DNA of 15,943 nt from Candidatus Paenalcaligenes intestinipullorum (lineage in GTDB: Bacteria > Pseudomonadota > Gammaproteobacteria > Burkholderiales > Burkholderiaceae_B): positions 1-15,943 of the forward strand of contig DWUQ01000167.1 of assembly GCA_019120675.1 (NCBI GenBank). Direction: 5' to 3'. Below the pieces are notes generated by a model, which was not told the DNA's origin, searched no databases, and saw only the letters and a program-made list of their open reading frames with translations. A program made the translations under genes and the position numbers. Of this stretch, positions 14,509 through 15,943 are shown in pieces (positions within the stretch are counted from its first letter, which is position 1; every line of letters starts with the position of its first letter).

Positions 14509-15943
14509 ATGCTTGTACGCTTGATATTTTGCTCATTGATTAGCACGCTGCTTCTATTAGGTAGCAGTGTGGCGTCAGCGCAAGCACAACCCAACAAAAC
14601 GCTAAGAGTCGGGGTCTACCACAGCCCCCCTAAGCTATTTTTTAATGAACAGCACCAAATGGACGGTATTTTTGCCGACCTGCTCAATGAAGTCGCCCGT
14701 CAAGAAAACTGGGTATTAGTCCCCATTCCTTGCGAATTAGGCACCTGCATCGAAGGCTTAAAAACCGGCCATGTGGATATCGTACCCGGCTTAAGCGCAG
14801 CCGATGTCAACATGCGTCGCTTCAGTGCTCATACCCTGCCAGCACTCGAAGATTGGGTGCAAATTTACGCCCGTCCAGGCTCGACCTATAAATCGATTTT
14901 AGACTTGGACCAAAAGCGTATTGCCACGTATTTAGACAGCGGGCTCGAAAAGTCCTTGCCTGCTCAGTTGCGTTTTTACGGTCTACACGCCGAGCTGATG
15001 CCCCAAGACAACGCTCCTGCTGCGCGGTTAGCAGTGACTGAAAACCACGCTGATGTGGCGGCAGTTAACTCTATTACCGGTCTACAAGAAACCGCTTTTC
15101 ATAATCTATTACCCACGGCGATTGTCTTTGACCCCGTGGCTCAGTACTTTGTCGCCAAGCAAAATCAACAAGCCGATACCCTAGAAATCATTAATAGCTA
15201 CTTAGAGGCTTGGCAAAACGCTCCCGAAGGGGAGTCGTTTTATTCAGAAGTCATTGGCAAATGGAATCGTGTTGCCCCACCTAAGAGCCTTGCTGTGTTT
15301 TGGGGCAGTATCGCGCTTTTGGGTGCCTTCTTAGGGCTAAGTGTTTATTTTATTACACGCTTACGCAATAAAGTCACCGAACAAAATCGCCAACTACTCG
15401 CCTCCGAAAAGCGCTTAAGTATTATCCTCGATACGGTGGATGCGCATATTTTCATCAAAGACCACGAGCTTCGCTACATTTACGCCAACCGCAAAATGTG
15501 TGAGTTTTTCGGAGAAAACACCGACAGCATCCAAGGCAAAACGGATTTTGATTTGGCCATGCCGGCCCGTACAGCGCTCGACATCCAACAAACAGATCTT
15601 AAAGTCCTAGAACTGGGTGAGCGCATCGCTGGTGAAGAGCAGCTGTACGATCGCAGGCATCAAACGGAAGCCACATTTTTTGCGGTACGTATGTTGCTTA
15701 CCGCTGAGGAAATCAACGAAGACAAGGACGGTGTGTGTGGCATTGCCACCGATATTACCGAATACAAAGCGACGCGCGAAGCTAACCATCGCCTCGCCTT
15801 CTACGATACGTTGACCAAACTACCCAACCGCAGCTCCTTGCTCAAACGCTTGGCACATACTCTGGAAGACATCAAGCGCAAACCCAGCTGCGCCGCCGTT
15901 TTATTTATTGACCTGGATAATTTCAAGCATATTAATGATGCAC
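14509..15943 (+). CDS. Membrane diguanylate cyclase with periplasmic solute-binding sensor (3' partial)
   Basis: Probable receptor that senses a solute in the periplasm and makes cyclic di-GMP in the cytoplasm. The frame is open from ATG 14509 to the window edge (478 codons). A signal peptide (about 1-24, MLVRLIFCSLISTLLLLGSS then VASA) leads into an SBP_bac_3-like domain at about 31-250, starting TLRVGVYHSPPKLFF, with Cys75 and Cys80 five apart (PCELGTC) and Arg103/Arg104 near the ligand-carboxylate position. A membrane helix lies at about 261-283. A PAS domain spans about 300-425 (IILDTVDAHIFIKDHELRYI to CGIATDITEYKA). A GGDEF domain begins at Tyr432 (YDTLTKLPNR), with metal-site Asp468 in FIDLDNFKHIND. 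The GGDEF loop itself, and any EAL domain after it, are beyond the edge, so activity cannot be judged. No SD precedes the ATG. Confidence 0.88.
   Translation, partial: MLVRLIFCSLISTLLLLGSSVASAQAQPNKTLRVGVYHSPPKLFFNEQHQMDGIFADLLNEVARQENWVLVPIPCELGTCIEGLKTGHVDIVPGLSAADVNMRRFSAHTLPALEDWVQIYARPGSTYKSILDLDQKRIATYLDSGLEKSLPAQLRFYGLHAELMPQDNAPAARLAVTENHADVAAVNSITGLQETAFHNLLPTAIVFDPVAQYFVAKQNQQADTLEIINSYLEAWQNAPEGESFYSEVIGKWNRVAPPKSLAVFWGSIALLGAFLGLSVYFITRLRNKVTEQNRQLLASEKRLSIILDTVDAHIFIKDHELRYIYANRKMCEFFGENTDSIQGKTDFDLAMPARTALDIQQTDLKVLELGERIAGEEQLYDRRHQTEATFFAVRMLLTAEEINEDKDGVCGIATDITEYKATREANHRLAFYDTLTKLPNRSSLLKRLAHTLEDIKRKPSCAAVLFIDLDNFKHINDA

Overview
The window looks like a chromosomal segment of a Gram-negative betaproteobacterium, most likely order Burkholderiales and possibly an Alcaligenaceae-like genus. 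This is inferred from lipopolysaccharide inner-core genes, a glutamate dehydrogenase of the form I associate with Burkholderiales, abundant periplasmic binding proteins, and a G+C content that appears to be in the fifties. No rRNA, tRNA, CRISPR array, insertion sequence or prophage gene was seen. No gene-free stretch exceeds about 230 bases.

Left part (1-5300). A minus-strand run reads def, fmt, waaC, waaA: peptide deformylase, methionyl-tRNA formyltransferase, heptosyltransferase I and Kdo transferase. def and fmt touch as TAA|ATG. A 16-codon leader-like ORF with an excellent Shine-Dalgarno (SD) lies between fmt and waaC, which has no SD of its own. dprA, the DNA-processing protein of transformation, points away from def on the plus strand.

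Middle (5300-11860). An AapJ-type amino-acid-binding protein gene stands alone, convergent with dprA, with a predicted promoter whose -10 sits inside a 15-bp perfect palindrome. Upstream of it is yggS (PLP homeostasis), divergent from gdhA. gdhA is followed by a complete HisP/HisJ/HisQ/HisM-type polar amino-acid ABC importer. The five genes read as one uptake-plus-catabolism unit: the importer brings in an amino acid, possibly basic, and the dehydrogenase links glutamate with 2-oxoglutarate and ammonium.

Right part (11860-15943). Convergent to the importer are an RluA-family pseudouridine synthase and, 10 bases upstream of it, a TAXI-family TRAP solute-binding protein without its membrane partner. 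acyP (acylphosphatase) follows on the same strand. Divergent from acyP, and cut by the window edge, is a large sensor with a signal peptide, a periplasmic SBP_bac_3-like domain, a membrane helix, a PAS domain and the start of a GGDEF diguanylate cyclase domain.

Most genes belong to known families. The unusual points are regulatory or architectural: the leader ORF before waaC, the misplaced SD before dprA, the palindrome over the aapJ promoter, the gdhA-importer linkage, the orphan TAXI protein, and the solute-binding diguanylate cyclase. I did not find a clearly new multi-gene system.
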